DNA of 64,000 nucleotides. It comes from Salminus brasiliensis (taxonomy: Eukaryota > Chordata > Actinopteri > Characiformes > Bryconidae). The stretch spans positions 97,451,570 to 97,515,569 of the forward strand of contig NC_132878.1 in assembly GCF_030463535.1 (NCBI RefSeq), read 5' to 3'. The notes below the pieces were generated by a model. It was not told the origin of the DNA. It worked only from the letters and a program-made list of their open reading frames with translations, and searched no databases. Below are positions 42,105 through 55,099 of this stretch, piece by piece (within the stretch, counting starts at the first letter, position 1; each line of letters opens with the position of its first letter). The position numbers were made by a program, and so were the translations under genes.

Positions 42105-45100
42105 CTAATGCGGCCACACGTCCACTGTGTCCTCTGACTTCGTGGTACCTGCTGACCTCGGTGACCCTGCATTCGACGGCGAGATGTTCATGCTAGTCAG
42201 GACCTCCTGTGCGCTCTTTCCCAGCATGCCCTGCACATCGCACACGAAGCGGTAGACGTAGCGCTTGCCGGCCGTTTTGTGGATGATGTTCTTGTGGTAA
42301 TAGTAGCGCAGGCCTCGGCTCAGCTTCTCGTAGTTCATTTTGGGCTTGTTCTTGCACTGACCCCATCGCTTGGCCACCTTTAATACGACAGGGAAAAGAG
42401 TGGACTTTAATATTACTGTGAAAAGCGACTGACCGAAGGAAGTGTCGTTGAATTAAAGCTTGATTTGTGCAGTGGTTAACGTCTTTTTACCTTTTAGAAT
42501 CAAACAGGCTGCTGTGTTACTGTGCCTTTAAGACATTAAGATATATGTAAATGAGCTCTGTTCTGATTGGCTGCCTGCATAGTGCCTCATTCGAAAAGTA
42601 TGTATGCAAATGTTGCTGTGCATCTCCAAAGGTCTTTGCATGACAGCAACAGTAGTTGTTAGTTTATTACACAACTTACGGATGGCTGTGGCATCAGTGC
42701 ACTCTATTCAAAAAGGGGTTCTATGATTTGTACTGATAGTGAAAACCTATGTGGTTCTAAATAGAACCATTTTCTAAACCTGCCATAGCCATGCAAAGCA
42801 CCATTAAAACATTTCATTTAATGTTGGTTCTACCATTATTTTAGAACCCTAAGAGTTGACTATGTTGTACTGAAAAGGGTTGCTGGATATATTGGTCTTC
42901 ATAGAACCATCTACACTGTTAAAAGTACAAGATCAATGCAGAACTTTTGGAGGTTCTTTAAAGTGAAACATCTTAAGGTGCTTTGAGGAACCTTCAAGAA
43001 AAGGTTTTTAGTAAAAGAATTCCTTGAAGGTCCTTGAAATCCTCCACAGTTTCAAACTGGAGAACCTTCTCAAGGATCTTATATTTTTTAAAGTGTACAG
43101 CAGTTTTTCTGTCTTATGGGTTCTTATGGGTTCTTTACAAAGTAAAACTGATATTTTATTAAACTTCTAGCAATAACAATAATTAAGCCTCAAATTATTG
43201 TGCTATTGATTGGAGGTACAGTAGACTCAACATTTTTACATTAGTGAACTTCTTCAGTTCTACACTGGAGCTCAGAGGCTAATGTAGCTAACAAGCGATG
43301 GCAGGCCGAAAGTGTGTCCCACCCAAAACCTTGAGCCTCGGAGCTCCACCACAAAACCATAGAAGCACCAACTTTAGACGCCAAACATGTCTCAGCTGAA
43401 GGACCACATTTGGCCTAAATCTGGGTGTCTAAAGCTGTGTATCTTTACCTCTGCAGGGTCGGACATCTTGAACTCCCAGCCATCTCCTGTCCAGCTGATG
43501 AAGGTGTGGCAGGCAGAGTCCAGCAGAAGCTCCAGCAGGAACTGCCACAGCTGGATTGGTCCTGATCCTGCAACAGTAAACGAATGATGTCTTGTTATGC
43601 AAATGAGAATAACATGGTGTGTAAATCTAGAACAAAAAAGTAATTGAATGTAGGTACACTAGAGACCCTTAAAATGGGTTCTTTAGCCATGACTGCTCAA
43701 AGAACCATTTGGAAACCATGGTTCTATGCTTCTATGCCTGGTTAAAGGGCCTGTTGTATGTGGTCTTTTGAAGAGCTTGAACAAATGGTGTAAAGGGTTC
43801 CACTATTGGTTTGGGTTCCTTATAGTAGACACTCAGGGTCATCTTGTCCTGCCTTTCCTTTGAGAAGCTCACCTGGGTAGGCGGACATGCCGGCCACCTC
43901 GCCCTCTCGCTCCAGTCTCTGGGAAGGCGCAGTGCGTCGCTTGGCCACACGGGGGCAGAAGGGTTCTGAGGGCTGAGGGATGGGTGATGAGGCAGATGGA
44001 GGCTGGCCCAGCAGTGGACTGCAGTAGCTGGAGGAGGAGTAATCTGACCAGTATGGTGACGGTCTGCTTTGCGCTTCTGTCTCGTACAGACCGTAACTCC
44101 TGTCTGCGTCGCCTGCAGCACAAACGTGAAGACGGTTGGTGGTTATGATGAGTTAGGAACCGTCATATGACGATCATACACTGCTTTGATGTCGTCATAT
44201 TGGACTGATTCACATTAAATTACTAGTAAATGGCCCAAGAGTGGCTTTAGCTTTGGGTATTGAACCCACAACCTTGTGACTAAGAATTCCCAGTGACATC
44301 TACCCCTTCTGTACGCTGCATATACTGCAATAAATGGTTCTACACAGTACCATCTTTAAAAAGAGGGTTCTTTAAGGCTCCAGGTTCTTTAACAACTCGC
44401 AGAACCATTTGAAGGTTAAATATTTCACACATCTTACTTAAAATACAGACCTTTTATAGTACTTTACAGAACCCTAAGGTTGACTGGAGCTACATAAGGT
44501 CTCCAATTAATCTCATACAGTGCTAAAAGTATAAGAACCTTGAGGAACTGATGGATGTTCTTTAATTTAAAACCCTTTTAAGGAACCTTCAAAGTTTTTA
44601 GAAGAGAAAGGTTCTACCATGGTTTCAAATTGAAGAACCTTCAAACAATCCTCAAGGATCTTCGTGTGTACAGCAGGTTTTCTGGATTCTAAATGGTTCT
44701 TTAACTTGTCATGGTTCTCTATAGACTAAAGAACCCTTCTTTATGGGTGTGGACAGTACCAAGGAGGGAATCCATGACTTGAACCATCTGAAATAGCAGT
44801 ATAAGCTTTCAAATGGTTCTTCCGATGGTTTACAGATGTATAACCACTGCCTTCAGTAAGGAACCCTGGTAGAACCTGGTTCTATCTGACCACTCCACCC
44901 CACTGTCAAAAGCTGCCTCTTATGGTACTCACCTGCAGATGTCCCTCTGCAGCTGAGCTCTTTGGTGGGCTGGTAGAGGCTGCTGGGGTCCACAGCGGCG
45001 CTGAAGGGGCTGCTCTGGGCCGGTTGGCATGGGGGCAGCAGGTTCTGGTAGGTCTGAGAGGCAGAGTCCTGAAAGCCTCCCTGAGGTCTGTCTGTCAGCA

Positions 45101-47634
45101 TACCATCAGGAACTGAGAACAGAGAGACATGAAGCATTCAGATTCAGGGTTCTCCAAGATTCAAGAACCGTCAACTGTCAGAAATGAGTTTGCCAACCCA
45201 ATCAGAACCATTTTAGAACCATTTTAATCAGGTTTCTTTAAAGAACAATTTTTAAAAAAGGGCTTCCATCATTGGGAAGGACTAATTTACCAGACGTAGA
45301 ACCATTAAGCACTCAGAAGAAGTTAGTTACTAAGTTACTAATCACTGTCTCACAAAAACCTTGGATCTCAATTTTTGTCGTTTAACACTTTTCTCCATAA
45401 TGTGAATCTGGTTGTTCTTTACATTATAACAGAATTTCATGATGAAAGGACCAATAGAAATGTTCCAAAATTATCTGGATTAACATATTTTCCCATTGAC
45501 TTCCACTGAAAGTGAAGAAGGCTTCTCCATTTTTGAGATACAAGGAGTGTGAGAGCAACAATTTACCTATAAGTAAATGCTTAAATGACTCTTTTATTGA
45601 ACTGTTATTGAACTGATCCATTTTTGATTGAAAGGAAGGTTCTCAGAGTGGCCCGGTTTAGGTAGAACCCCACATCAGACGTTCCAGAGCATTTTAAATG
45701 TAGAAGAAGTGCTTCTTACCTGTGGTGTACGATGTCCAGCAGTTAAACTCTGGGTAGGAGTCCAAGCTAAACAAGCCAGGATCACTGGAGTGAACTAGAC
45801 GGACAGAAGAGTGGACAGAGGTAATGATCAGACTGTAATTCTGAGAAGAACCAAAACACTTTTTTTTGCTATTTAGAACCATACAAAGGGTTCTCTACCA
45901 TACACTAAGCAAAAATAGTTTTATATAGTACTGAAACATGGTCTATCTCCTAAAGGTCTCCAATCAATGCAAAGAACTATTTAAACATCAAATGGGTTCT
46001 AGCTAATCTAATTGCCTTTAGTAAGGAGGAATCATTGAAGAACCTTGAAGTCCTATTCAGAAATCCAGCTAAAAAGGTTCTTCAGTGGTTCTTTACTAAG
46101 GCCAATGCTTCAATATAGAACCATAATGGGAGGAAGTCCTAGTCAGAGAAATCCAGCAACATCCTTATCAAAGGGGTTCTTTAAAGGTTCCTTACTAAAG
46201 GCAGTGCTTCTATATAAAACCATAATTCAAATACATCTTCAAAGGTTCTTTAAAGGTTCTTTGTCAACTATGTCAACCAAATGTAGTGCTCTTTTTTTGG
46301 ACAGAGGAAGTGAAGGTTCTCTGAGGGGTCCTTACCTTTGGAGCTGTTGGCGTGGTCCTTCTGCAGATCCCCGTACGTGTCGGTGTACTGCGGTTGGATG
46401 GGTCCTTTGCTGTCTAACAAAAAGGACAGGTCTTCACCATTGTAGTCTGCGGGTACATTATCAGAGATATCAACATGAATGAACTGAGCAGGAGCCCGAG
46501 AAAAGACACTGCAGAAGACCCTCCACCAGGGTGGACACCCTTCCACCATCATAAACCATAACAACCAGTATCCGCCCAACTCTGCAACTGGTTCTTCATT
46601 CAGCTTAATGGTAAAGAACCAGTATCTGCCCAAATCTCAACAACAACAACATACAGCTACTTGATTCCAGAGCCCCACCCAGTCCAGCAGCACCACCCCC
46701 CCACCCCCCACCCCCCACCCTCGACTCCAGTCCAAACCGGGCCGGAGCAAGGGAGGAAGCAGGCCGAGGCGCTGGGACGGAGGGATGATGAAAGGGGGGA
46801 GGAGAGGGGGCGCTAAATCTGTTTGAGGAGGAAGTCTGGAGGAAAGGATTAGGAAAAGAGGGAGGGATCCGGCCGAGGGGAAAAAAGCAGCTGTATCTTT
46901 AACCTGAGCACCTCCACACCGCCGCAGCCCTGCTCCACGCATTCCTCACTGTCTGCACACATGTGTCCCCACAGCCCTGCTTTCCTGACCGCCGAGGAAT
47001 CAGCGCAAGCAAACAAGATGTCAAGGTCCAGGTTTGGGCTGTCTGACAGGCCCTGCTGCGACTGTGGCTCGATGGTTGAAGGACAGAGGAAATGTTTTGC
47101 ACGCAGACTCAGGAAACGTGACAGGAACACTCAGGTCTCCTAAAATCGGCCCAGACCTTCTCCCAGTCACCTTCTCCCTCAACGGCAGAACCAAATGGGA
47201 GGCTTACAGCTTCAGAAACACTCTAAATACAAGAGGAACCAACTTTTGGTCCATAATTCATCTTCCAATGGAAGAACCACCGTTGGAAGTGGGATTGGTG
47301 TGGGAACCTCCCAGATTACAGAACTTCCAGGCTTCCACATAAGGTGGATATTCTGAACCGAGCAGGACCTCAGTCTTTTTGAATAGTCACTTTCCAGAAT
47401 AGAGGAAGAGCCACTTTTTGGTACTTAGTGAGGAAATGGGACGTCCAGGTTTAAAGAACCTCCACATAAGGTGGACGTTCTCACCCAAGCTAAACTGTGC
47501 TAGAACCATTTATAGGTATATGAGAGTATTGAAATAAATGTACTTTATTTACCATATGAACTGAAGTCAAAGCCTCCAGGAACCTCCTGAGTTCTGAAGT
47601 CCTCAGTGTAATATCCGGCCTGATACATCTCCAT
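42105..47634 (-). CDS. etv2: ETS transcription factor Etv2/Etsrp, seven coding exons
   Basis: Known as a master regulator of endothelial and early blood fate that binds GGAA sites. Exons in coding order: 47553-47634, 46336-46446, 45720-45794, 44933-45112, 43873-44112, 43449-43567 and 42105-42377. The total is 1080 nt, 359 aa. Junctions are phase 1, except the phase-0 split inside the ETS domain. The N-terminal half is a low-complexity activation region ([28 protein letters not shown]) with no Pointed domain. The ETS domain starts at [11 protein letters not shown] (residue 234) and holds [14 protein letters not shown] with DNA-contacting Arg290 and Arg293, then [17 protein letters not shown]. 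The word [15 protein letters not shown] and the lack of a Pointed domain favour Etv2 over Ets1. The ATG follows the acceptor of exon 2 at once; exon 1 is non-coding. Next to a fli1-type gene, as in zebrafish. Confidence 0.93.
42700..43180. repeat. AGAACC/GGTTCT repeat in the last etv2 intron
   Basis: It includes TCTACACTGTTAAAAGTACA and CTCAAGGATCTTATATTTTT, words also found at 41858-41905 in the 3' UTR and at 44515-44690. Confidence 0.7.
44330..44900. repeat. AGAACC/GGTTCT repeat in etv2 intron
   Basis: Same word set as 42700-43180, in the intron between the exons at 44933-45112 and 43873-44112. A further short block is at 45890-46270. Confidence 0.65.
45390..45510 (+). repeat. Copy of the ~130-bp dispersed repeat
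   Basis: CTTTTCTCCATAATGTGAAT to CATTGACTTCCACTGAAAGT; see 32960-33090. It lies in an etv2 intron. Confidence 0.75.
46640..47550. other. First etv2 coding intron, GC-rich part
   Basis: The segment 46680-47110 is GC-rich with C-rich runs (46693-46723). It is not repeated elsewhere in the window. A role as enhancer is possible but not shown. No other exon was found. Confidence 0.35.
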
Positions 47635-47840
47635 CTGCAGAAAACAGAAATGATCAGAAATCAGCAAACCAAAGATCACCAAAGCTACAAAATATTTGTT
47701 CGGTCTCAGAACCCATTTTAAAAGGTTCTAGCTATAAATCAGACAGAACCAACACCTTCAGCAGAACAGTGGTTCTGCTCAGGCGTTAAGACCCAGCGGA
47801 CTGAATGGAGAGAGTAGCCTGCAGAGCAGTGTGGACCTAC

Positions 47841-47872
47841 CTTCAGCTATCTTCTGCGCTTGGAGAGCGTTT
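47841..47872 (-). other. etv2: Predicted non-coding first exon of etv2
   Basis: The minus strand has a good donor, GAAG then GTAGGTCC, at 47841. A TATA box lies about 30 bp upstream of the likely start. No ATG lies in the short exon. The upstream limit is a guess from TATA spacing. Confidence 0.5.
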
Positions 47873-47898
47873 GTTGGAGTAGCGGTCCCTCCTATCCG

Positions 47899-47906
47899 TT
47901 ATAAAG
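47899..47906 (-). promoter_or_regulatory. etv2: TATA box of etv2
   Basis: CTTTATAA on the minus strand, preceded by a GC-rich segment with a CGCCCCC word. Spacing to the predicted first exon fits a core promoter. Confidence 0.5.
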
Positions 47907-48012
47907 AGGAGGGGGCGTGGCCCACGGAGCGCGCGCTGGAATGCGCTCGCACTGCTTCGTGACTGGTGACCCCCCACTTCTTCCCATCCCCAACCCATTC
48001 ATTTACACTTCG

Positions 48013-48020
48013 TGACGTCA
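48013..48020. promoter_or_regulatory. etv2: CRE-type palindrome upstream of etv2
   Basis: TGACGTCA, about 110 bp upstream of the TATA box. It is a perfect CREB/ATF consensus; function is inferred. Confidence 0.4.
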
Positions 48021-48244
48021 GACAGGAGTCACGAGCGCAGATTTGTTACCCTTTTCCCATTCAGAGATAAAAAAAAAAAACAATAACAAAAAGAAAAAAG
48101 CTGTGAATGAAGCTACATCAATGATTTCTTAGTTTATAAATGGCAGTGGAATGTGGTCTCACCACAGCTCATCTTCTTCTGGCAACATTTTCACTTCCAA
48201 ATGTAGCTCAGGTTCCTCAAATCCCGCCAATCAGAGATTTCAAT

Positions 48245-48340
48245 CAGATCAGATCAGATCAGATCAGATCAGATTTATGTGAATGGCACTTTTTAGAACT
48301 GGCGTTCTCACAAAGCAGCTTTACAGAAACCAGTAATATT
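48245..48340 (+). repeat. AGATC pentanucleotide run plus fish interspersed repeat
   Basis: Seven or so AGATC units, then TTTATGTGAATGGCACTTTT and TCACAAAGCAGCTTTACAGA. The latter is a common teleost dispersed repeat recognised from memory. Confidence 0.6.
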
Positions 48341-48429
48341 AATATTAAAAGTTTTATTAATAACCACAGCGTCCATTCAACCTTTAAAACTTCTTAATTT
48401 GGTAAACAGGCAATTTAGCTGAGCATACT

Positions 48430-49720
48430 TATTCTAGGGACAATAAAGAGAATAAAGAGAATACAAATAATATCTACTTTAGTAAATATAGGGTCAGTTT
48501 AGTACAAATAATATCTACTTTAGTAAATATAGGGTCAGTTTAGTACAAATAATATATAGTTTAGTAAATATAGGGTCAGTTTAGTACAAATAATATAATA
48601 TATATAGATAAATATATTATATAAATATAGGGTCACTTTAGTACAAATAATATATAGTTTAGTAAATATAGGGTCAGTTTAGTACAAATAATATATAGTT
48701 TAGTAAATATAGGGTCAGTTTAGTACAAATAATATATAGTTTAGTAAATATAGGGTCAGTTTAGTACAAATAATATAATATATATAGATAAATATATTAT
48801 GTAAATATAGGGTCACTTTAGTACAAATAATATATAGTTTAGTAAATATAGGGTCAGTTTAGTACAAATAATATATAGTTTAGTAAATATAGGATCGGTT
48901 TAGTACAAACAATATATAGTTTAGTAAATATAGGGTCAGTTTAGTACAAATAATATATAGTTTAGTAAATATAGGGTCAGTTTAGTACAAATAATATATA
49001 GTTTAGTAAATATAGGATCGGTTTAGTACAAATAATATATAGTTTAGTAAATATAGGGTCGGTTTAGTACAAATAATATATAGTTTAGTAAATATAGGGT
49101 CGGTTTAGTACAAATAATATATAGTTTAGTAAATATAGGGTCAGTTTAGTACAAATAATATAATATAAATAGATAAATATATTATATAAATATAGGGTCA
49201 CTTTAGTACAAATAATATATAGTTTAGTAAATATAGGGTCACTTTAGTACAAATAATATCTACTTTAGTAAATATAGGGTCACTTTAGTACAAATAATAT
49301 ATAGTTTAGTAAATATAGGGTCAGTTTAGTACAAATAATATCTACTTTAGTAAATATAGGGTCAGTTTAGTACAAATAATATCTACTTTAGTAAATATAG
49401 GATCAGTTTAGTACAAATAATATATAGTTTAGTAAATATAGGGTCAGTTTAGTACAAATAATATATAGTTTAGTAAATATAGGATCGGTTTAGTACAAAT
49501 AATATATAGTTTAGTAAATATAGGGTCGGTTTAGTACAAATAATATATAGTTTAGTAAATATAGGGTCACATTAGTACAAATAATATATAGTTTAGTAAA
49601 TATAGGGTCAGTTTAGTACAAATAATATATAGTTTAGTAAATATAGGGTCAGTTTAGTACTACTAATAAATAGTTTAGTAAATATAGGATCAGTTTAGTA
49701 TGAAAAATAAAGTTTATTAC
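48430..49720 (+). repeat. 41-bp minisatellite A, etv2-fli1b intergenic
   Basis: About 30 units with TTTAGTACAAATAATATATA then GTTTAGTAAATATAGGGTCA. Longer variants with an ATATTATATAAATATAGGG part occur three times. Confidence 0.95.
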
Positions 49721-49739
49721 ATACAGAGTCAGTTAAGTA

Positions 49740-50160
49740 CAGCATTTTATGGCCTCCATCCTACAAGAACAACCTGGCCATGCAGATATTAGGCATTAGA
49801 ACGCATTCGAATGTTTCTTTGAGTGCTTTACTAATAAAAACTGATAAAAAAAAATTTAATCAGTTATAATAAGCTTAAGTCCAGACTAAACGTTTTTAAG
49901 GATATATCATCCTTGGTTTAGTCCAATACTAAAACTCTATATGAACAACATCCACGAAATGTATGGGACAAAAAATAAATAAATAAATACATAAATACAA
50001 TATTGTGTGAGAGCATTGGTAAGAATCAACATCACCAACAATCCACCAACAAAATAATCACTGTGGTCAAGAATGATGTAATTGTACATTATGCATTAAA
50101 TTAGATCAAAAGACTTTTATACAGATAATGAGTGGTTAATATAATTAGTCATGTTAAAGA
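49740..50160. other. Intergenic, no gene seen
   Basis: AT-rich unique sequence after the 41-bp array. No motif is claimed. Confidence 0.4.
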
Positions 50161-50164
50161 GGCC

Positions 50165-50900
50165 TGTGGAGAGAACTCGTTCAGAACTGATTTCTATAAG
50201 CAAAAGGAGGTTCTATAAAGTGCTGAACATGATTATTTGACTCATAAAGAACCATGTTTAACATCTATCTACCTTTCTGAAGAACCCTTTATCTGGGGGA
50301 AGAACCATTGAAGTATCCAAATACATGCCTGTTTCAAGGGTTCCCTACATTGGTGAAAATTTTGTTTTATGTTTTGAGATAAAAATGATTCTATATAGCC
50401 CCAAAAGGGGTTCTAAGATCATTATAAGTCAAAGAACCCCTTCATACTTTAAAGAACTTGTTTTTCTTGGAAATTAGAACAATATTTAAAATTATATCCA
50501 CTTTATCCTCTATATATAATGAATCACAGAACCCTTTTGTAGTGCTAAACAGAACCCTAATTGCTTAGAGAAGCATTTAGGTTCTATAAAGGTTCTACAG
50601 ATGCTTTTCCACAAATCTGAGGAACCTTTTACCTGCCTAAAACATTTAAGCACCCAAATGCAATCTATTTCTGTAGATGGTTCTATATTTAATTGTAAAG
50701 GGTTCCACTTAAAGAGGTCTTAATGAGTTAAAGAACCCCTATTCAGTATTTTATAGAACTGTTTAAAATAATGGTTCTATGTTTTAAGCAACAGAGAGTT
50801 ATTTGACGTATAATGATAAGTGCTAAGAACCCTTTAACCAGGTGAAGAACCATTGAGAACCACCATTTGTCATTGAGTTGTACAGAACCCTTGAAAAAAA
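50165..50900. repeat. AGAACC/GGTTCT repeat field, intergenic
   Basis: Many AGAACC and GGTTCT words with AAAGAACCCTTT-type context. It is the same family as 38940-40890. Confidence 0.75.
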
Positions 50901-50949
50901 TAAAGAGCAGAATATTTTTCGAGATTCACTCCCACTGTAGAAATAAATA

Positions 50950-51700
50950 GAACAAAGTATCGATGAATATGATCAGTATTAAAATGTGATTTGCTGGGAG
51001 AGCGCGTGCACTAAACCCTGTATAGCAGTGCTGCTGAATGGAGGTTGAAATCCCCTCATTCCAGCGCTGATTCAGCTCCCAGTGCTGACTGGGAGAGGAG
51101 ATATGGATATGACTGGCTTAATGGGTGTGTTAGTTATGACGGGCTGTGTGGTGGCTCTGAGTGAAGGAATGAGAGGGTTAGTGCTGTAATCAGGACCACT
51201 GGTGGTCTATCTTTAAACGCCACTCAGGAGAACAATGGGCAGTAAAATGACGAGCCCAGCAGTCCTGAAATCACGGCGCGAGTGCTGCGGCCAGATAAGG
51301 CCAAACCCAAACAGCGACCCTCAAAAAAAAGAAAAACATCTGGAAAGTCAGTTAGCAGGACTGACCGCGGGGCGCGCGACTGGAGTCGTGATGGAGAAGC
51401 TACACAGAGGGTCGAGTTACAGAAGCCCCCCCCCCACAGCTCGGACTAATGAGCCGTGCACTCTGTCGCTTTAATGACCCCGTTTTACACAACTTGACCA
51501 GATTTGATGACCTGCTCTCAAATCAGGCCGGACTGAGGTTCCTTAAGGTTCCCCTCCAGCTCTGAGTACTGGATTAATGAATGTGGGGACTGAGTGTATC
51601 AGAACCAGGACCAGTGCATCTGGACCTTGATGGAACTGCTGTGATATAAATAAATACGACGAGACCACCACAGGGGGCGCAGCAGCTGAATGCATTGAGT
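50950..51700. other. Unique GC-richer intergenic segment
   Basis: One of the few low-repeat parts between etv2 and fli1b. The 79-codon frame at 51235 has no recognisable domain. It could hold regulatory DNA, but nothing specific is seen. Confidence 0.35.
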
Positions 51701-51709
51701 GTATTCTGA

Positions 51710-53925
51710 ATAGAGTGTGTTTATACACTCTACAGGTTATATACTGTTAAATAGAGTGGGTTTATACACTCTACAGTTTATATACTGTTGAATAGAGTGG
51801 GTTTATACACTCTACAGTTTATATACTGTTAAATAGAGTGAGTTTATACACTCTACAGGTTATACACTGTTAAATAGAGTGAGTTTATACACTCTACAGG
51901 TTATATACTGTTAAATAGAGTGAGTTTATACACTCTACAGGTTATACACTGTTAAATAGAGTGGGTTTATACACTCTACAGTTTATATACTGTTAAATAG
52001 AGTGGGTTTATACACTCTACAGGTTACACACTGTTAAATAGAGTGGGTTTATACACTCTACAGGTTATATACTGTTAAATAGAGTGAGTTTATACACTCT
52101 ACAGGTTATACACTGTTAAATAGAGTGAGTTTATACACTCTACAGGTTATATACTGTTAAATAGAGTGAGTTTATACACTCTACAGGTTACACACTGTTA
52201 AATAGAGTGGGTTTATACACTCTACAGTTTATACACTGTTAAATAGAGTGGGTTTATACACTCTACAGTTTATATACTGTTAAATAGAGTGGGTTTATAC
52301 ACTCTACAGGTTACACACTGTTAAATAGAGTGGGTTTATACACTCTACAGGTTATATACTGTTAAATAGAGTGAGTTTATACACTCTACAGGTTATACAC
52401 TGTTAAATAGAGTGGGTTTATACACTCTACAGTTTATATACTGTTAAATAGAGTGGGTCTATAAACTCTACAGTTTATACACTGTTGAATAGAGTGGGTT
52501 TATACAGTCTACAGTTTATACACTGTTGAATAGAGTGGGTTTATACACTCTACAGTTTATACACTGTTAAATAGAGTGGGTTTATACACTCTACAGTTTA
52601 TATACTGTTAAATAGAGTGGGTTTATACACTCTACAGTTTATATACTGTTGAGTAGAGTGGGTTTATACACTCTACAGTTTATACACTGTTAAATAGAGT
52701 GGGTTTATACACTCTACAGTTTATATACTGTTAAATAGAGTGGGTTTATACACTCTACAGTTTATATACTGTTAAATAGAGTGGGTTTATACACTCTACA
52801 GTTTATATACTGTTGAGTAGAGTGGGTTTATACACTCTACAGTTTATACACTGTTAAATAGCGTGAGTTTATAAACTCTACAGTTTATATACTGTTAAAT
52901 AAAGTGGGTCTATACACTCTACAGTTTACATACTGTTAAATACAGTGGGTCCATACACTCTACAGTTTATACACTCTTAAATAGAGTGGGTTTATACACT
53001 CCACAGTTTATACACTGTTGAATAGAGTGGGTTTATACACTCTACAGTTTATACACTGTTGAATAGAGTGGGTTTATACACTCTACAGTTTATATACTGT
53101 TAAATAGAGTGGGTTTATACACTCTACAGTTTATATACTGTTAAATAGAGTGGGTTTATACACTCTACAGGTTATACACTGTTAAATAGAGTGGGTTTAT
53201 ACACTACAGTTTATATACTGTTAAATAGAGTGGGTTTATACACTCTACAGGTTATACACTGTTAAATAGAGTGGGTTTATACACTACAGTTTATATACTG
53301 TTAAATAGAGTGGGTTTATACACTCCACAGTTTATACACTGTTGAATAGAGTGGGTTTATACACTCTACAGTTTATATACTGTTAAATAGAGTGGGTTTA
53401 TACACTCTACAGTTTATATACTGTTAAATAGAGTGGGTTTATACACTCTACAGGTTATACACTGTTAAATAGAGTGGGTTTATACACTACAGTTTATATA
53501 CTGTTAAATAGAGTGGGTTTATACACTCCACAGTTTATACACTGTTGAATAGAGTGGGTTTATACACTCTACAGTTTATACACTGTTGAATAGAGTGGGT
53601 TTATACACTCTACAGTTTATATACTGTTAAATAGAGTGGGTTTTTACACTCTACAGTTTATATACTGTTAAATAGAGTGGGTTTATACACTCTACAGTTT
53701 ATATACTGTTAAATAGTGTGGGTCTATACACTCTACAGTTTATACACTGTTAAATAGAGTGGGTTTATACACTCTACAGTTTATACACTGTTAAATAGAG
53801 TGGGTCTATACACTCTACAGTTTATACACTGTTAAATAGTGTGGGTATATATACTCTACAGTTTATATACTGTTAAATAGAGTGGGTTTATACAGTCTAC
53901 AGTTTATACACTGTTAAATAAATAT
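51710..53925 (+). repeat. 41-bp minisatellite B, etv2-fli1b intergenic
   Basis: About 54 units with TTAAATAGAGTGGGTTTATA, CACTCTACAG and TTTATATACTG. Each unit holds an inverted pair (AGAGTGGGTTTATACACTCT), so single strands can fold. Unrelated in sequence to minisatellite A, yet with the same period. Confidence 0.97.
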
Positions 53926-53989
53926 ATATATATATACATATAGCTCTAATGCCCGTATGTATACACCATTAAAACAGTGATCCGGTCTG

Positions 53990-54260
53990 AACGGAACAAT
54001 GTGAACACACGTGTAAACGTGTCGAAATGCATCCAGATCTCACCTTTATTAAATCACCAGAGTTAAACCACAACATGCTGTTCGCTTGTTTACAGAGAAC
54101 AGATTAAAAATCAGAGAATCAACAGATACAAATTCAGTTAATGTCAGATGTAAACTAAGTGTACATCACGCTCATTATAGCAGGATACAGTCGGGGGGCG
54201 TGTCCCGTGTCCGTGCTGAGTTTTAATTGGACAAAGAGCTACAGAACCCCCCTCCCTGAT
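53990..54260. other. Intergenic, no gene seen
   Basis: Mixed sequence without exon-like features. Confidence 0.35.
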
Positions 54261-54264
54261 TTCA

Positions 54265-54800
54265 CTTTTCTCCATAATGTGAATCTGGCCGTTGATCTTA
54301 TACTGTATCAGGGTGTATTTTATGACGAATAGACCAATAAGAAAGCTCCACACTGAGCTGAATGAATCTTTCTACACGGACTTCCACTGAAAGATAAGAA
54401 GGCTTTACCGGCCCTTCTCCTGTTAAGCTGCTGTTTAGAAGATACAAGGTTTTAGCGCGACAGCGAGGGGTTTCCACATGGAAGTTAACTGTCTGAATTA
54501 GAAACTGGTTTGAGTAGACTTACATTTAAGAGAAGCAGTTGTACAGTAGGTTGTACAGTAATTTATATAAACTGTTCTAGAAAGAACCATTTCACGACCC
54601 AAAGCACCATTATTAAAGCACCCAAATGGTTCTTTAAGAACCAGCACAACTCTTAAGAAGGGTATGTTTTCACTTTTATCTACTTAATGTGAATCCGGCA
54701 GTTGTTCTTCATACCGCATCCGCGGTTCATGATGATGGACCAATAGAAACGCTGCAAAATGACCTGGAATAAAATCTTTGCATCGGCTTCCATTGAAAGT
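54265..54800 (+). repeat. Two copies of the ~130-bp dispersed repeat
   Basis: Copies at 54265-54400 (TTTTCTCCATAATGTGAATC) and 54680-54800 (TTAATGTGAATCCGGCAGTT), both followed by GACCAATA and a CTTCCA(C/T)TGAAAG end. See 32960-33090. Confidence 0.75.
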
Positions 54801-55061
54801 TCAGAAGGGGTTTCCTCCTCCTGTTGAGCTGCTGTTCTGGACATATGTATGAGCTAGAACTGTGGTGGAAGCCTTTTTGTTGCATTTTAGAACCTTTTCC
54901 ATTACTATGAAGAACCTATTAACCATCCCCCTTGCCGTTTTGGAGATGCTAGGTTTTTGAATGGCATTGAGGATTACGCGTATTGTATTTGATAGATTTG
55001 GGGAAAACATATATACATGTGTGTGTGTGAGTTTAACAATGTAGTGCACATGTAAATTCCC

Positions 55062-55096
55062 TCCATCTAATCTAATCTAATCTAATCTAATCTAGT
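55062..55096 (+). repeat. TCTAA pentanucleotide repeat
   Basis: About six uninterrupted units of TCTAA. Confidence 0.9.
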
Positions 55097-55099
55097 AAA

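Noticed and set aside
42105-47634. Ets1 rather than Etv2
   Set aside because: No Pointed domain exon, a shorter protein, WGQCKNKPK in the ETS domain and fli1-type neighbour fit Etv2/Etsrp better.
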